Positions 1 to 10,043 of a stretch of DNA of 64,000 nt are shown here, one piece after another. The translations under genes and the position numbers were made by a program. Within the stretch, counting starts at the first letter, position 1. Each line of letters starts with the position of its first letter. This stretch comes from Bordetella bronchialis (lineage in GTDB: Bacteria; Pseudomonadota; Gammaproteobacteria; Burkholderiales; Burkholderiaceae_B), in contig NZ_CP016170.1 of NCBI RefSeq assembly GCF_001676705.1, positions 2,728,001 through 2,792,000 of the forward strand, given 5' to 3'. Under the pieces are notes generated by a model. It saw nothing but the letters and a program-made list of their open reading frames with translations, made no database searches and was not told where the DNA came from.

Positions 1-988
1 GGAAAACCGCAATATCGCCACCACGATGGTGGGGATACCCACCGCCATGCCGGTGGCGCTGGCGCCCACGGGCCTGACCGGGATGCAGCATGCCGATGGC
101 GAGATCCTGGCCGCGCAGGCGGCGGAAGCCTTCGGCGTGCCGTTCACCTTGTCCACCATGAGCATCTGCTCCATCGAGGACGTGGCGGAAAACACCACCA
201 AGCCCTTCTGGTTCCAGCTGTACATGATGCGCGACCGCGACTTCATCGAACGGCTGATCGACCGCGCCAAGGCGGCCAATTGTTCGGCGCTGATGCTGAC
301 GCTGGACCTGCAGATCCTGGGCCAGCGCCACAAGGACCTGCGCAACGGCCTGACGGCGCCGCCGCGCCTGACGCTGCGCAACATCCTGAACATGATGGGC
401 AAGCCGGCCTGGTGCTACCACATGCTGGGCACCAAGCGGCGGGCCTTCCGCAATATCGTCGGCCATGCAAAGGGCGTGGGCGACATGTCGTCGCTGTCGT
501 CCTGGACGGCGGAGCAGTTCGATCCGCGCCTGGATTGGGGCGACGTCGAATGGATCAAGAAGCGCTGGGGCGGCAAGCTCATCCTGAAAGGCATCCTGGA
601 TGCCGAGGACGCGCGCCTGGCCGCCGATACCGGGGCGGACGCCCTGGTCGTCAGCAACCATGGCGGGCGCCAGCTGGACGGCGCGATGTCGGCCGTCAGC
701 ATGCTGCCTTCCATCGTGGATGCGGTGGACAAGCGCATCGAGGTATGGATGGACAGCGGGATACGCTCGGGGCAGGACATCCTGCGCGCCGTGGCGCTGG
801 GCGCGCGGGGCACGCTGATCGGCCGGTCGTTCCTGTACGGCCTGGGGGCGGGCGGGCGCGAAGGCGTGACCAAGGCGCTGCAGATCCTGGCCAATGAGCT
901 GGATGTCACCATGGCCCTGTGCGGCCACCGCAACATCCACGACATCGATCGCGGAATCCTGATGCCGGGCACCTATCCGACGCCGTGA
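1..988 (+). CDS. FMN-dependent alpha-hydroxy-acid dehydrogenase (lactate dehydrogenase-like), 5'-truncated
   Basis: C-terminal part of a (S)-2-hydroxy-acid oxidase/dehydrogenase, a TIM-barrel flavoenzyme that oxidises a 2-hydroxy acid such as L-lactate to the 2-oxo acid. The reading frame is open from base 2 through the window edge, so the real start lies upstream and the Met at 26 is internal. The family signature VVSNHGGRQLDGA, with the catalytic His and a substrate-binding Arg, is present, followed by the phosphate-binding region DSGIRSGQD and GRSFLYGLGAGG. The substrate cannot be read from sequence; LldD-type lactate dehydrogenase is the closest general match. It converges on a LysR gene 33 bases downstream. 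Confidence 0.9.
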   Translation, partial: ENRNIATTMVGIPTAMPVALAPTGLTGMQHADGEILAAQAAEAFGVPFTLSTMSICSIEDVAENTTKPFWFQLYMMRDRDFIERLIDRAKAANCSALMLTLDLQILGQRHKDLRNGLTAPPRLTLRNILNMMGKPAWCYHMLGTKRRAFRNIVGHAKGVGDMSSLSSWTAEQFDPRLDWGDVEWIKKRWGGKLILKGILDAEDARLAADTGADALVVSNHGGRQLDGAMSAVSMLPSIVDAVDKRIEVWMDSGIRSGQDILRAVALGARGTLIGRSFLYGLGAGGREGVTKALQILANELDVTMALCGHRNIHDIDRGILMPGTYPTP

Positions 989-1021
989 CGGGCGGGTCCG
1001 GCGGTGGCCGCCGGACCGGCG

Positions 1022-1909
1022 CTAAGGCCGCGATTGCACGATGAAGTCGTACAGGCGCTGCGCCGCGGCCGACAGCGCGCGGCCGCGCCGCTTGATCAGG
1101 CCCAGGGTACGCGCGATGGCCGGCTCCACCAGCGGCACGCTGACCAGGGTCGCATGGCCCAGGTGCGGCATGCCCAGCTTGGGCACCACGCCCACGCCCA
1201 CCCCGGCTTCCACCAGGCTGACCAGCGCGGGCACGTGCTGGACTTCGCAGAACCAGCGCGGCAGGGCCGCGGTATTGGCCAGTGCCTGGTCGATCAGCAT
1301 GCGGTTGCCGCTGCCCTGCGCGACGGCGACGTAGTCGTGCCCGGCCAGCTCGGCCCAGCGTACCTTGCGCCTGCGGGCCAGGGGGTGTTCGCGCGAGCAG
1401 GCCAGGACGAAGGGGTCTTCGATCAACGGCTCGAACTCCACGTCGGGCTCCTGCGTGCCGATATAGGTCAGGCCGAAGTCGGCCTCGCTGCGCGCGACGG
1501 TAGTCAGTATTTCCGCGGAGGTTTCGTCGCGGATGCGCAGGCGGATGCGCGGGTATTCGTCGTGATAGGCCTTGATCACGCGCGGCAGGAAAAACGCGAC
1601 CGCCGACGGGACGCAGGCGATGGTGACCTCGCCGGACATGCGGTCTGCCAGGTCGCGCGTGCCGAGCAGGGCGCTTTCCAGTTCGTTCAGCACATGCCTG
1701 GCCTTGTGCACGAAGCCACGCCCCGCGGTGGTCAGTTCCAGGCGCCGGGTGGTGCGCTCGAACAGGCGTATGCCCAGCGCGCCTTCCAGCTTTTCGATGC
1801 GCCGGCTCAGGGCGGATTGGGAAATGCACAGGACTTCCGCGGCGGCGCGGAAACTGCCGTGATCGCTGGCGGCCACGAAGGCGCGCAGGTCTGCCAAGTC
1901 GAAGTTCAT
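1022..1909 (-). CDS. LysR-family transcriptional regulator
   Basis: 295-residue LysR-type regulator with an N-terminal winged helix-turn-helix (about residues 1-60, with the motif ISQSALSRRIEKLEGALGI) and a C-terminal type 2 periplasmic-binding-protein-like effector domain. The Met start MNFDLADLRAFV is typical and the length is normal. It converges on the hydroxy-acid dehydrogenase gene, so its target is not shown by a divergent partner. Downstream on the other side, 54 bases away, a SelW-like gene is read in the same direction. Confidence 0.93.
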   Translation of the reverse strand: MNFDLADLRAFVAASDHGSFRAAAEVLCISQSALSRRIEKLEGALGIRLFERTTRRLELTTAGRGFVHKARHVLNELESALLGTRDLADRMSGEVTIACVPSAVAFFLPRVIKAYHDEYPRIRLRIRDETSAEILTTVARSEADFGLTYIGTQEPDVEFEPLIEDPFVLACSREHPLARRRKVRWAELAGHDYVAVAQGSGNRMLIDQALANTAALPRWFCEVQHVPALVSLVEAGVGVGVVPKLGMPHLGHATLVSVPLVEPAIARTLGLIKRRGRALSAAAQRLYDFIVQSRP

Positions 1910-1963
1910 GCGGTTGTCAAGCGGGGCGGTGGCGCGATGTATCCGGGCGTCGGCGGTATCGGC

Positions 1964-2269
1964 CTAACGGCCCTGGGCATGATGGTCGCGGTCGATATGG
2001 CCCAGGTCGCGCCCGGGATCGATATGGTCGCGAACCAGCTGCTTCAGGGTCTTGGCATCGGGGAAGCCGCCCTGGGCCTTGCGGTCCCAGACCAGCGCCC
2101 CGCCGCAATGCACCTGGAAGATGCCGCCGGTGCCGGGAATGAGCGCGACCTCGCCCAGGTCGGTGCCGAAGGTGGACAACAGTTCCTGGGCCATCCAGGC
2201 CGCGCGCAGCAACCATTGGCATTGCGTGCAATAGGTGATCGCGACGCGGGGCGGGGTGGGGGCGGTCAT
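1964..2269 (-). CDS. SelT/SelW/SelH family (Rdx) protein
   Basis: 101-residue protein of the Rdx family, thioredoxin-like-fold proteins related to selenoprotein W. The redox motif is CTQC (Cys14, Cys17), the Cys-for-Sec form common in bacteria. Family features QVHCGGALVWDRK and GFPDAKTLKQLVRD follow. The ATG overlaps the TGA of the upstream LysR gene by four bases (ATGA), so translation is probably coupled. Its physiological partner is unknown; a redox role is inferred from the family. Confidence 0.88.
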   Translation of the reverse strand: MTAPTPPRVAITYCTQCQWLLRAAWMAQELLSTFGTDLGEVALIPGTGGIFQVHCGGALVWDRKAQGGFPDAKTLKQLVRDHIDPGRDLGHIDRDHHAQGR

Positions 2270-3165
2270 AACGGGTCTCCGGCTTTCGGCTGCAGCGCCA
2301 GGATCAGGGCGCGCGCGTAATGGGGCAGGCCTTCCAGCGTGCGCGCGCACAGCATCAGTCGGCGATCGGCCCAGGTCTCGTCCAGTATAAGCAGGCGGGC
2401 GCCGCCGCGGCCGCGCCAGCGGCGCGCGGCGGACTCGGGCATGATGCCCAGGCCGGCGCCCTGGATGACGAGCCGCGCCACGGCATCGAAGCCCTGTACC
2501 CGCACGCGCGCGGGCAGCGAGCGGCCGATGCGCGCCGCCTGGTCGTCCAGGTAGACGCACAAGGCCGTCGTGGCCGGCAGGCCCACGTGGGGATGGTCCA
2601 GGGTTTCGCTGTATCGCACGCGGGCGCGACGCGCCAGCGCATGGCCGCGCGGCGCCAGCAGCACCAGCCGGTCGCGCCGGAAGGGCGTGGCGTACAGGCC
2701 GCCCAGGTCCACCGCGTCGGAGACGATGCCCACGTCCGCCGTGCCCGCGCGCAATTCGGGCAGGATGCGGTGGCTGGGTTCTTCCTGCAGGTCCACGTCG
2801 ATGCTGGGATGATCGCGCAGGAAAGCGCCCAGCGGCTCGGGCAGGTGCTCGGTGACGGCGGCGGTGTTGCACAGGAGCCGTACGCGGCCCTTGAAGCCGC
2901 TGGCGTAGTCGCCCAGGTCTTCCCGCATGCGTTCCACATGCTGCAGCAGGCTGCGCGCATGATAGGCCAGCGCCTGGCCGGCCGGCGTGGGCCGCACGCC
3001 GCGGCGGCCGCGCGTCAGCAAGGCGGTACCCAGCGAGTCTTCCAGACCGCGCAGCCGTGCGCTGGCCGATGCCAGCGCAAGGTGGGTGCGGGCGGCGCCG
3101 GCCGTAATGCTGCCGGTTTCGGTCGTGTTCAGGAACAGCCGGAGATCGGTCAGGTCGAAATGCAA
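2266..3165 (-). CDS. LysR-family transcriptional regulator
   Basis: About 299-residue LysR regulator. The conserved N-terminus HFDLTDLRLFLNTTETGS begins at a TTG codon at 3165, the start chosen because it gives the usual family length. The frame stays open to an ATG at 3285, but that start would overlap the divergent exporter gene and add 40 residues unlike LysR N-termini. No strong ribosome-binding site precedes the TTG, so the start is uncertain. It is divergent from the TauE/SafE gene, its likely target, and is co-transcribed with the Rdx gene. Confidence 0.88.
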   Translation of the reverse strand: MHFDLTDLRLFLNTTETGSITAGAARTHLALASASARLRGLEDSLGTALLTRGRRGVRPTPAGQALAYHARSLLQHVERMREDLGDYASGFKGRVRLLCNTAAVTEHLPEPLGAFLRDHPSIDVDLQEEPSHRILPELRAGTADVGIVSDAVDLGGLYATPFRRDRLVLLAPRGHALARRARVRYSETLDHPHVGLPATTALCVYLDDQAARIGRSLPARVRVQGFDAVARLVIQGAGLGIMPESAARRWRGRGGARLLILDETWADRRLMLCARTLEGLPHYARALILALQPKAGDPL

Positions 3166-3283
3166 GCGATGTCCATGGGGTGCGCCCGGCGGTTCCTGGG
3201 CGGGTCCAGCCTTCGGATGGTCCGAAGGCTCCCTAAGTGTAATACCGCTTTTCCGCGGCGCGCGCGGCGGGCATGATGCCGGC

Positions 3284-4048
3284 ATGAATAATTTGTTCGA
3301 CTTCTACCGCGAGGGCGGCGTGGCCCTGGCGCTGCTGGTGGCCGCCAGCTTCGGCGTGGCCGGCCTGGTAAAGGGTGTCATCGGCCTGGGCCTGCCCACC
3401 GTTTCCATCGCGCTGCTCAGTGTGGCTATGGCGCCCGCGCAGGCTGCCGCGCTCCTGATCATTCCCTCCATGGTGACCAACGTCTGGCAACTGGCCGCCG
3501 GCGGACGCTTCGTGTATCTGCTGCGCCGCCTGTGGACCATGCTGGTGGGCGTCGTCGCCGGTACCTGGGCGGCGGGACTGTGGCTGGCCGGGCGCGAGAC
3601 GGCGTGGGCCGGCCACGCATTGGGCGCGGCGTTGCTGGTATACGCCGCCCTCGGCCTGAGTGCCGTGCGGCTCAGCGTTCCGGCCCAGGCTCAGGGTTGG
3701 GCGGGCCCCCTCGTCGGCGCCACCACCGGCGCGATCACGTCGGCGACGGGCGTTTTCGTCATTCCCGCCGTGCCGTATCTGCAGGCCCTGGGCCTGGACC
3801 GCAACGAGCTGGTGCAGGCGATGGGGCTGGCGTTCACGGCATCCACCGTGGCGCTGGCCGGGGACCTGATCCATGGCGGCCAGTTGGGCGGGCGCGAAGC
3901 CTGGGCCTCGCTGCTGGCCCTGTTGCCCGCGTTGCTGGGGATGATGGCGGGGCAATGGCTGCGCCACCGGGTCAGCGCGACGGTCTTCCGCCGCTGTTTT
4001 TTCGCCGGCATCGGCGTATTGGGCCTGCACCTGCTTCTGGCGGGGTGA
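3284..4048 (+). CDS. TSUP (TauE/SafE) family membrane permease
   Basis: 254-residue integral membrane protein with about eight hydrophobic segments, of the sulfite exporter TauE/SafE family (DUF81), which moves sulfur oxyanions or organic acids across the inner membrane. The start MNNLFDFYREGG is chosen at the first ATG before the first hydrophobic helix. The repeat features GVAGLVKGVIGLGLPT and GATTGAITSATGVFVIP, one per half, are visible. It is divergent from the LysR gene at 2266, which probably regulates it. The substrate cannot be predicted. Confidence 0.88.
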   Translation: MNNLFDFYREGGVALALLVAASFGVAGLVKGVIGLGLPTVSIALLSVAMAPAQAAALLIIPSMVTNVWQLAAGGRFVYLLRRLWTMLVGVVAGTWAAGLWLAGRETAWAGHALGAALLVYAALGLSAVRLSVPAQAQGWAGPLVGATTGAITSATGVFVIPAVPYLQALGLDRNELVQAMGLAFTASTVALAGDLIHGGQLGGREAWASLLALLPALLGMMAGQWLRHRVSATVFRRCFFAGIGVLGLHLLLAG

Positions 4049-4129
4049 GCACCGCCGCCGGCTGCGCTACAGTCTACGCAGGCCGGCGGCGCGGGTGCGC
4101 CTTCCCGGTATGACGACGGAGGCCCGCCC

Positions 4130-5611
4130 ATGAACGACCACGCCTTGTTGACGCCCCAGGAAATGGCCGCCGCCGACCACGCCGCGATGCTGGCCGGCCA
4201 TGCGGGCGTCACCCTGATGGAAAACGCCGGCGCCGCGGTGGCGCGCGCCGTCCGGGCGCGCTGGTCGCCGCGTCCCGTGGCGGTGCTGTGCGGTCCGGGC
4301 AATAACGGCGGCGACGGCTTCGTCGCCGCGCGCTATCTGCGGGCCGCCGGCTGGCCCGTCACGGTCGCGCTGATGGGCACGGTGGACGAACTGAAGGGCG
4401 ACGCCGCCCATCATGCCGGCTTGTGGCAGGGCGACGTGCTGCCGCTGACGCCGTCCGTGCTGGAAGACGCGGGGCTGGTCGTCGATGCGGTCTTCGGCGC
4501 CGGCCTGGCGCGTCCGGTAGAGGGCCTGGCGGCCGCCACGCTGCGGGCGGCCGCGGAGGCCGGCCTGCCCATCTGCGCGGTGGATACGCCCAGCGGGGTG
4601 GACGGCGCCACCGGCGAAGTACGCGGCATCGCCATGCAGGCGGCCTGCACCGTGACCTTCTTCCGCAAGAAGCCCGGCCATCTGCTACTGCCCGGCCGCG
4701 CACTATGCGGCGAGCTGATCGTGGCCGATATCGGTATCCCGGATGCGGTGCTGCGGACGGTGGCCTCCCACGCGCACGAGAACACGCCGGCCGCCTGGCT
4801 GCCGCGTTTCCCCTGGCCGCGGCTGGACGGGCACAAGTATGCCCGCGGGCACGCCGTGGTCATGGGCGGCGCGGTCATGACGGGCGCCGCGCGCCTTTCC
4901 GCGTTGGCGGCCGCGCGCATCGGCGCGGGCCTGGTCACCGTGGCGGCCCCGCGCCCCGCGTGGGCCGTCTACGCCGCCGCGTTGACCAGCATCATGGTGC
5001 AGCCGATGGAGAACGACCGCGCATTCGCCGACTTGCTGGCGGACACGCGCAAGAACGCCATCGCCATCGGTCCCGGCGCCGGCGTGGCGGATGCCACCCG
5101 CGCGCATGTGCTCGACGCCCTGGCTACCCATCGCGCCGTGGTGCTGGATGCCGATGCGCTGACGGCCTTCGCCGACAAGCCCGCCGCGCTGTTCCACGCG
5201 ATACACGGCCCTTGCGTGCTGACCCCGCACGAAGGCGAGTTCGGCCGCCTGTTCGACCGCGCCGGCGACAAGCTGGCGCGCGTCAGGCGGGCCGCGCAGC
5301 GCAGCGGGGCGGTGGTCCTGCTGAAGGGCGCCGACACGGTGATCGCAGCGCCGGACGGCCGTACCGCCATCAATGCCAACGCGCCGCCCGACCTGGCGAC
5401 CGGCGGCACGGGCGATGTGTTGACGGGAATGATCGCCGGGCTGCTGGCCCAGGGCATGGAGGCCTTCGACGCTGCCTGCGCGGCGGCCTGGATCCATGGC
5501 GCGGCCGCCGCCCTGCATGGCCCGGGCTTGATCGCGGAAGACCTGCCGGCCTCGATACCCGCCGTGCTGCGCGATCTGAAAGCGCGCGGGCTACCGGCGC
5601 CCGGGCGCTGA
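4130..5611 (+). CDS. nnr: Bifunctional NAD(P)H-hydrate epimerase / ADP-dependent NAD(P)H-hydrate dehydratase
   Basis: 493-residue repair enzyme that restores damaged NAD(P)HX. The N-terminal YjeF_N epimerase (residues about 1-210) has GPGNNGGDGFVAARYL and the DTPSGVDG segment; it interconverts R- and S-NADHX. The C-terminal carbohydrate-kinase-like dehydratase (about 225-490) has LTPHEGEFGRL and the nucleotide-binding signature GGTGDVLTGMIAGLLAQG. The order and length match E. coli YjeF/Nnr. A ribosome-binding site, CGGAGG, lies nine bases before the ATG. Confidence 0.95.
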   Translation: MNDHALLTPQEMAAADHAAMLAGHAGVTLMENAGAAVARAVRARWSPRPVAVLCGPGNNGGDGFVAARYLRAAGWPVTVALMGTVDELKGDAAHHAGLWQGDVLPLTPSVLEDAGLVVDAVFGAGLARPVEGLAAATLRAAAEAGLPICAVDTPSGVDGATGEVRGIAMQAACTVTFFRKKPGHLLLPGRALCGELIVADIGIPDAVLRTVASHAHENTPAAWLPRFPWPRLDGHKYARGHAVVMGGAVMTGAARLSALAAARIGAGLVTVAAPRPAWAVYAAALTSIMVQPMENDRAFADLLADTRKNAIAIGPGAGVADATRAHVLDALATHRAVVLDADALTAFADKPAALFHAIHGPCVLTPHEGEFGRLFDRAGDKLARVRRAAQRSGAVVLLKGADTVIAAPDGRTAINANAPPDLATGGTGDVLTGMIAGLLAQGMEAFDAACAAAWIHGAAAALHGPGLIAEDLPASIPAVLRDLKARGLPAPGR

Positions 5612-5642
5612 CCGGCGCCCCAGCCGCGGCGTGTACGGCAAG

Positions 5643-6794
5643 CTAGCGTGGCGTGGCGGACGACGGACCGCTGCCGCCGGCATACGCCTGGCGGGCGTCC
5701 GGCGCGGGCGCGCGGGCCGTGGGGTAATGCTGTTCCGCGCCGCTGGGCAGCGCGGCCACCAGCGGCGCGCGCATCCAGGCGGCGATGTCGCGCCAGACGG
5801 TTTCGGCCTGCAGGTCCCGTAGCAGCATGTGGTAGCCGTCTTGGTACAGTGCGACGCGCGGGCGGGCATTGGCGGGACTGTCCTCGATGCGGCGCAGGGT
5901 TTCCGCCACCACTTTGTCCGGCAGTACCTGTTCGTGGCGGCCGAACAGCACCAGCAGCGGGACGTCGGGCGGGATGGCGGGCAGGGCGGCCTCGGCGCTG
6001 CTCATCAGGTCGACCAGGCCTTTCAGGGCATCGATGCGCGTGCGCTTGATCACCAAGGGGTCCTTGCCCAGCGCGCGCAGCATTTCAATATTGTCCGACG
6101 GCATGATCTTCAGGCCGCGCGGGGGCTCGACCTCCATGCCGGGCATGGTGTTGTAGCCCACCCAGAGCGTGAAGCGATAGAAGGGGTTCATCACCTGGCG
6201 TCCCCACATCGCGGGAGCCGACAGGATGGCGCCGGCGATGCGGCGCGACAGCGGCACCGTGCCGCCCATGGGCGGGGTGCCCAGGGCCGTCGCCACCACG
6301 GCGCCGCCCATGCTTTCGCCCAGGACGTAGACAGGCAGGCCGGGGTGGGCGGCCGACACGGCATCCACGGCGGCGTTCAGGTCGGCGACCATGGTGGCCG
6401 TATCCGCCCAGATACCGGGGCGCGGCCCCGCACCGAAGCCGCGCTGGTCGTAGGCGTAGGTGACGATGCCCTGCGCGGCCCAGTAGCGCGCCGCCTGGTC
6501 GAAGGCATTGGAATAATCGTTCATGCCGTGCAAGGCGACGATGGCGGCCCAGGGCGACGGCGTCGCCTGCCAGGTGCGCAAGGGCAGGCGCGCGCCATCG
6601 ATGGCCACCAGCGTATCGCCGGCCAGGGCCGGCGTGGCGCGCGCGGGGCCCATGGGCTGGTAGCTCGTGCTGCACGCGGCCAGGACCAGCACGAGCGCGG
6701 CCGCGCCCGCCCGGCGCAGCCAGCGCCCCGCCGGCGCAAGGCAGCGTTGGAGCAATTGGGCGGGCGTGCGGAACATCGGCATGGGCGAGGGCAT
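5643..6794 (-). CDS. Alpha/beta hydrolase lipoprotein (lysophospholipase/monoacylglycerol lipase-like)
   Basis: Serine hydrolase of about 383 residues with an N-terminal lipoprotein signal: a basic segment, a hydrophobic run and the lipobox LAAC, so it is probably membrane-anchored. The nucleophile elbow is LGESMGG and a late YHMLLRD His completes a plausible triad. The fold resembles serine aminopeptidase S33/monoglyceride lipases. The start is uncertain: ATGs at 6794, 6818 and 6917 are all in frame, none has a strong Shine-Dalgarno, and 6794 puts the signal peptide closest to the N-terminus. It converges on nnr. Confidence 0.85.
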   Translation of the reverse strand: MPSPMPMFRTPAQLLQRCLAPAGRWLRRAGAAALVLVLAACSTSYQPMGPARATPALAGDTLVAIDGARLPLRTWQATPSPWAAIVALHGMNDYSNAFDQAARYWAAQGIVTYAYDQRGFGAGPRPGIWADTATMVADLNAAVDAVSAAHPGLPVYVLGESMGGAVVATALGTPPMGGTVPLSRRIAGAILSAPAMWGRQVMNPFYRFTLWVGYNTMPGMEVEPPRGLKIMPSDNIEMLRALGKDPLVIKRTRIDALKGLVDLMSSAEAALPAIPPDVPLLVLFGRHEQVLPDKVVAETLRRIEDSPANARPRVALYQDGYHMLLRDLQAETVWRDIAAWMRAPLVAALPSGAEQHYPTARAPAPDARQAYAGGSGPSSATPR

Positions 6795-6863
6795 GCGGAC
6801 AGACAAGGGCGGTGGCATCGATTCTAAAAGAGGGAAGCGCGCGCGGCGTATGGCCTGCGTTGA

Positions 6864-7727
<864 letters not shown>

Positions 7728-7739
7728 CGGGACCCGCCC

Positions 7740-8417
7740 ATGCTGACCGCCGAAGACGCCGCCGCCATCTGGCTGACGCTCAAGCTGGCGGCCCTGACGA
7801 CCTTGCTATTGCTGGTCATCGGCACGCCCATCGCCTGGTGGCTGGCGCGCACGGCATCGCGCTGGCGCGGCCCGGTCAGCGCGGTCGTGGCCTTGCCGCT
7901 GGTGCTGCCGCCCACCGTCATCGGCTTCTATCTGCTGCTGGCGATGGGGCCGAACGGCACCATCGGGCGCCTGACCCAGGCGCTGGGCCTGGGCACCTTG
8001 CCTTTCAGCTTCGCGGGGCTGGTGGTGGGCTCGCTGGTGTATTCGCTGCCCTTCGTGGTGCAGCCCCTGCATAACGCGTTCAGCGCCGTCGGCCGCTTGC
8101 CGCTGGAAGCGGCCGCCACGCTGCGCGCGGGGCCCTGGGACCGCTTCGCGACGGTCGCCTTGCCCCTGGCCCGGCCCGGCTACCTGACGGCCGCCGTGCT
8201 GGGCTTCGCCCACACGGTCGGGGAGTTCGGCGTGGTGCTCATGATAGGCGGCAATATCCCGGGCAGTACCCGCGTGGTGTCCGTGCAGATCTACGACCAT
8301 GTGGAAGCGCTGGAATACGGGCGGGCACACGTCCTGTCCGCGGGCATGGTGGTGCTGTCTTTCCTGGTGCTGCTGCTGCTTTATGCGCGGCGCGACCGCG
8401 CCGGGGGAAGGCCATGA
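7740..8417 (+). CDS. modB: Molybdate ABC transporter permease
   Basis: 225-residue inner-membrane permease with about five to six hydrophobic segments. The EAA loop that contacts the ATPase is visible as [25 protein letters not shown]. The sequence [15 protein letters not shown] is characteristic of ModB. It starts 12 bases after modA, and its stop overlaps the modC start by four bases (ATGA), so the three genes form one operon. Confidence 0.95.
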   Translation: MLTAEDAAAIWLTLKLAALTTLLLLVIGTPIAWWLARTASRWRGPVSAVVALPLVLPPTVIGFYLLLAMGPNGTIGRLTQALGLGTLPFSFAGLVVGSLVYSLPFVVQPLHNAFSAVGRLPLEAAATLRAGPWDRFATVALPLARPGYLTAAVLGFAHTVGEFGVVLMIGGNIPGSTRVVSVQIYDHVEALEYGRAHVLSAGMVVLSFLVLLLLYARRDRAGGRP

Positions 8418-9571
8418 GCGCCTCGCCGCAAGCCATGCCGCATGCCGGCGCCGTGCCTGCCGCCCCGGCACCGCGTCCGCCGGACGATAGCGTCATAGAG
8501 GCGCGCCTGCGCCTGCGGCAGGGCAGCTTCGACCTGGATGTCGATCTGCGCCTGCCGGGCCGTGGGGTGACGGCGCTGTTCGGGCCTTCCGGCTCCGGCA
8601 AGACCAGCCTGCTGCGATGCCTGGCGGGACTGGCCATGCCCGATCCCGGCTATCTGCGGGTAAACGGCGAGACCTGGCTCGATACCGCGCGCCGCCACGC
8701 GCTGCCGCCGCATCGCCGCGAGGTCGGCTATGTTTTCCAGGACGCGAACCTGTTCCCCCATCTGGACGTGCGCGCCAACCTGGCCTATGGCTACAAGCGC
8801 GTGGCGCCGTCCGCGCGGCGCATACAGCCGGCGGAGGCGGCCGCCTTGCTGGGCATCGACCATCTGCTGGCGCGCATGCCGGACCATCTGTCCGGCGGCG
8901 AGCGCCAGCGGGTGGGCATCGCGCGCGCCTTGCTGACCAGCCCGCGCCTGCTTTTGATGGACGAGCCGCTCGCCGCGCTGGACGACCGCCGCAAGCAGGA
9001 GATCCTGCCCTATCTGGAGCGCCTGCACGACGAACTGGACATTCCCATCGTTTACGTCAGCCATGCCGCGCGGGAGGTCGCGCGCCTGGCCGACCACGTG
9101 GTGCTGATGGAAAACGGGCGCGTCCTTTCCAGCGGCCCGATCGCGGGGACGCTGGCCGACCTGGGCTTGCCGCCGGCGCGCGGCGAACAGGCCGCGGTCA
9201 TGGTCCAGGGCGTGGTGACCGGCTACGACGATGCCTACCGCCTGCTGTCGGTGGCGCTGCCGGGCAGCCGCTCCATCCTGCGCGTGGTGCATGCGGCCGT
9301 GCCCGCCGGCCGTGCCATGCGGCTGGTGGTCAACGCGCGCGACATCAGCCTGGCGCGCACCCGGCAGGAGGACGGCAGCATGCTCAACATCCTGCCGGTC
9401 ACCGTGCAAGGCAGCACGCCGGCCGACAATCCCGCCCACGTCATGGTGCGACTGGATGCGGACGGCACATCGCTGCTGGCGCGCATCACGCGCTATTCCC
9501 ACGACCGCCTGGAAGTCGCCCCGGGCAAGCGCTTCTGGGCGCAAATCAAGTCCGTGTCGCTACTGGCCTGA
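8414..9571 (+). CDS. modC: Molybdate ABC transporter ATP-binding protein
   Basis: 385-residue ATPase that powers molybdate import. Walker A is GPSGSGKTS, the ABC signature LSGGERQR and Walker [12 protein letters not shown]; the switch His is in YVSHA. The last 110 or so residues form a molybdate-binding TOBE/Mop-like domain ([15 protein letters not shown] onward), usual for ModC. The N-terminus carries about 25 additional Ala/Pro-rich residues before the conserved ATPase fold. The start overlaps the end of modB. Confidence 0.95.
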   Translation: MSASPQAMPHAGAVPAAPAPRPPDDSVIEARLRLRQGSFDLDVDLRLPGRGVTALFGPSGSGKTSLLRCLAGLAMPDPGYLRVNGETWLDTARRHALPPHRREVGYVFQDANLFPHLDVRANLAYGYKRVAPSARRIQPAEAAALLGIDHLLARMPDHLSGGERQRVGIARALLTSPRLLLMDEPLAALDDRRKQEILPYLERLHDELDIPIVYVSHAAREVARLADHVVLMENGRVLSSGPIAGTLADLGLPPARGEQAAVMVQGVVTGYDDAYRLLSVALPGSRSILRVVHAAVPAGRAMRLVVNARDISLARTRQEDGSMLNILPVTVQGSTPADNPAHVMVRLDADGTSLLARITRYSHDRLEVAPGKRFWAQIKSVSLLA

Positions 9572-9650
9572 GCGGCGGCGGCGTGCCGCGCAGGGGCCGA
9601 GGCGCCACGGGCGTGCAACCCGCCCGGCCGCTTGCAGTATCCTTGCGCCC

Positions 9651-10043
9651 ATGGCGACACCCTCCATCAAGACATCCGGTTCCGATACGCCGGCCGGCCA
9701 GGCCGACGTGCGGTTCCGCCTGCGTATCCGCAAGGGAGACCTGCTGGCCATCGGGCCCGGCAAGGTGGCCCTGCTGGAGGCGATCGCCGAACACGGGTCG
9801 ATCTCCGCGGCGGCGCGCAGCCTGGGCATGTCATATCGCCGCGCCTGGCTGCTGATCGACGAATTGAATCGCGCGCTGCGCGAGCCCGCCACGCAATCCG
9901 GGCCGGGCGGCGTGAGCGGCGGCGGCAGCAGCCTGACGCCGGTGGGCGAGCGCATCGTCGCGCTGTATCGCGGTATCGAGGCGCGCGCCCATGCGGCCTG
10001 CGCAAACGAGATACGCGAACTTACCGCGCTGATGAACCCCTGA
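9651..10043 (+). CDS. ModE-like winged-helix regulator lacking the molybdate-binding domain
   Basis: 130-residue protein with a LysR/ModE-type winged helix: LLEAIAEHGSISAAARSLGM is the helix-turn-helix and SYRRAWLLIDELNRAL the recognition region. It matches the N-terminal domain of ModE (LysR-type HTH), but the C-terminal Mop/TOBE domains that bind molybdate in E. coli ModE are absent. It lies 79 bases behind modC in the same direction, so it probably belongs to molybdate homeostasis. The start is an ATG preceded by no clear Shine-Dalgarno. Its 3' end overlaps a convergent LysR gene by 23 bases. Confidence 0.87.
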   Translation: MATPSIKTSGSDTPAGQADVRFRLRIRKGDLLAIGPGKVALLEAIAEHGSISAAARSLGMSYRRAWLLIDELNRALREPATQSGPGGVSGGGSSLTPVGERIVALYRGIEARAHAACANEIRELTALMNP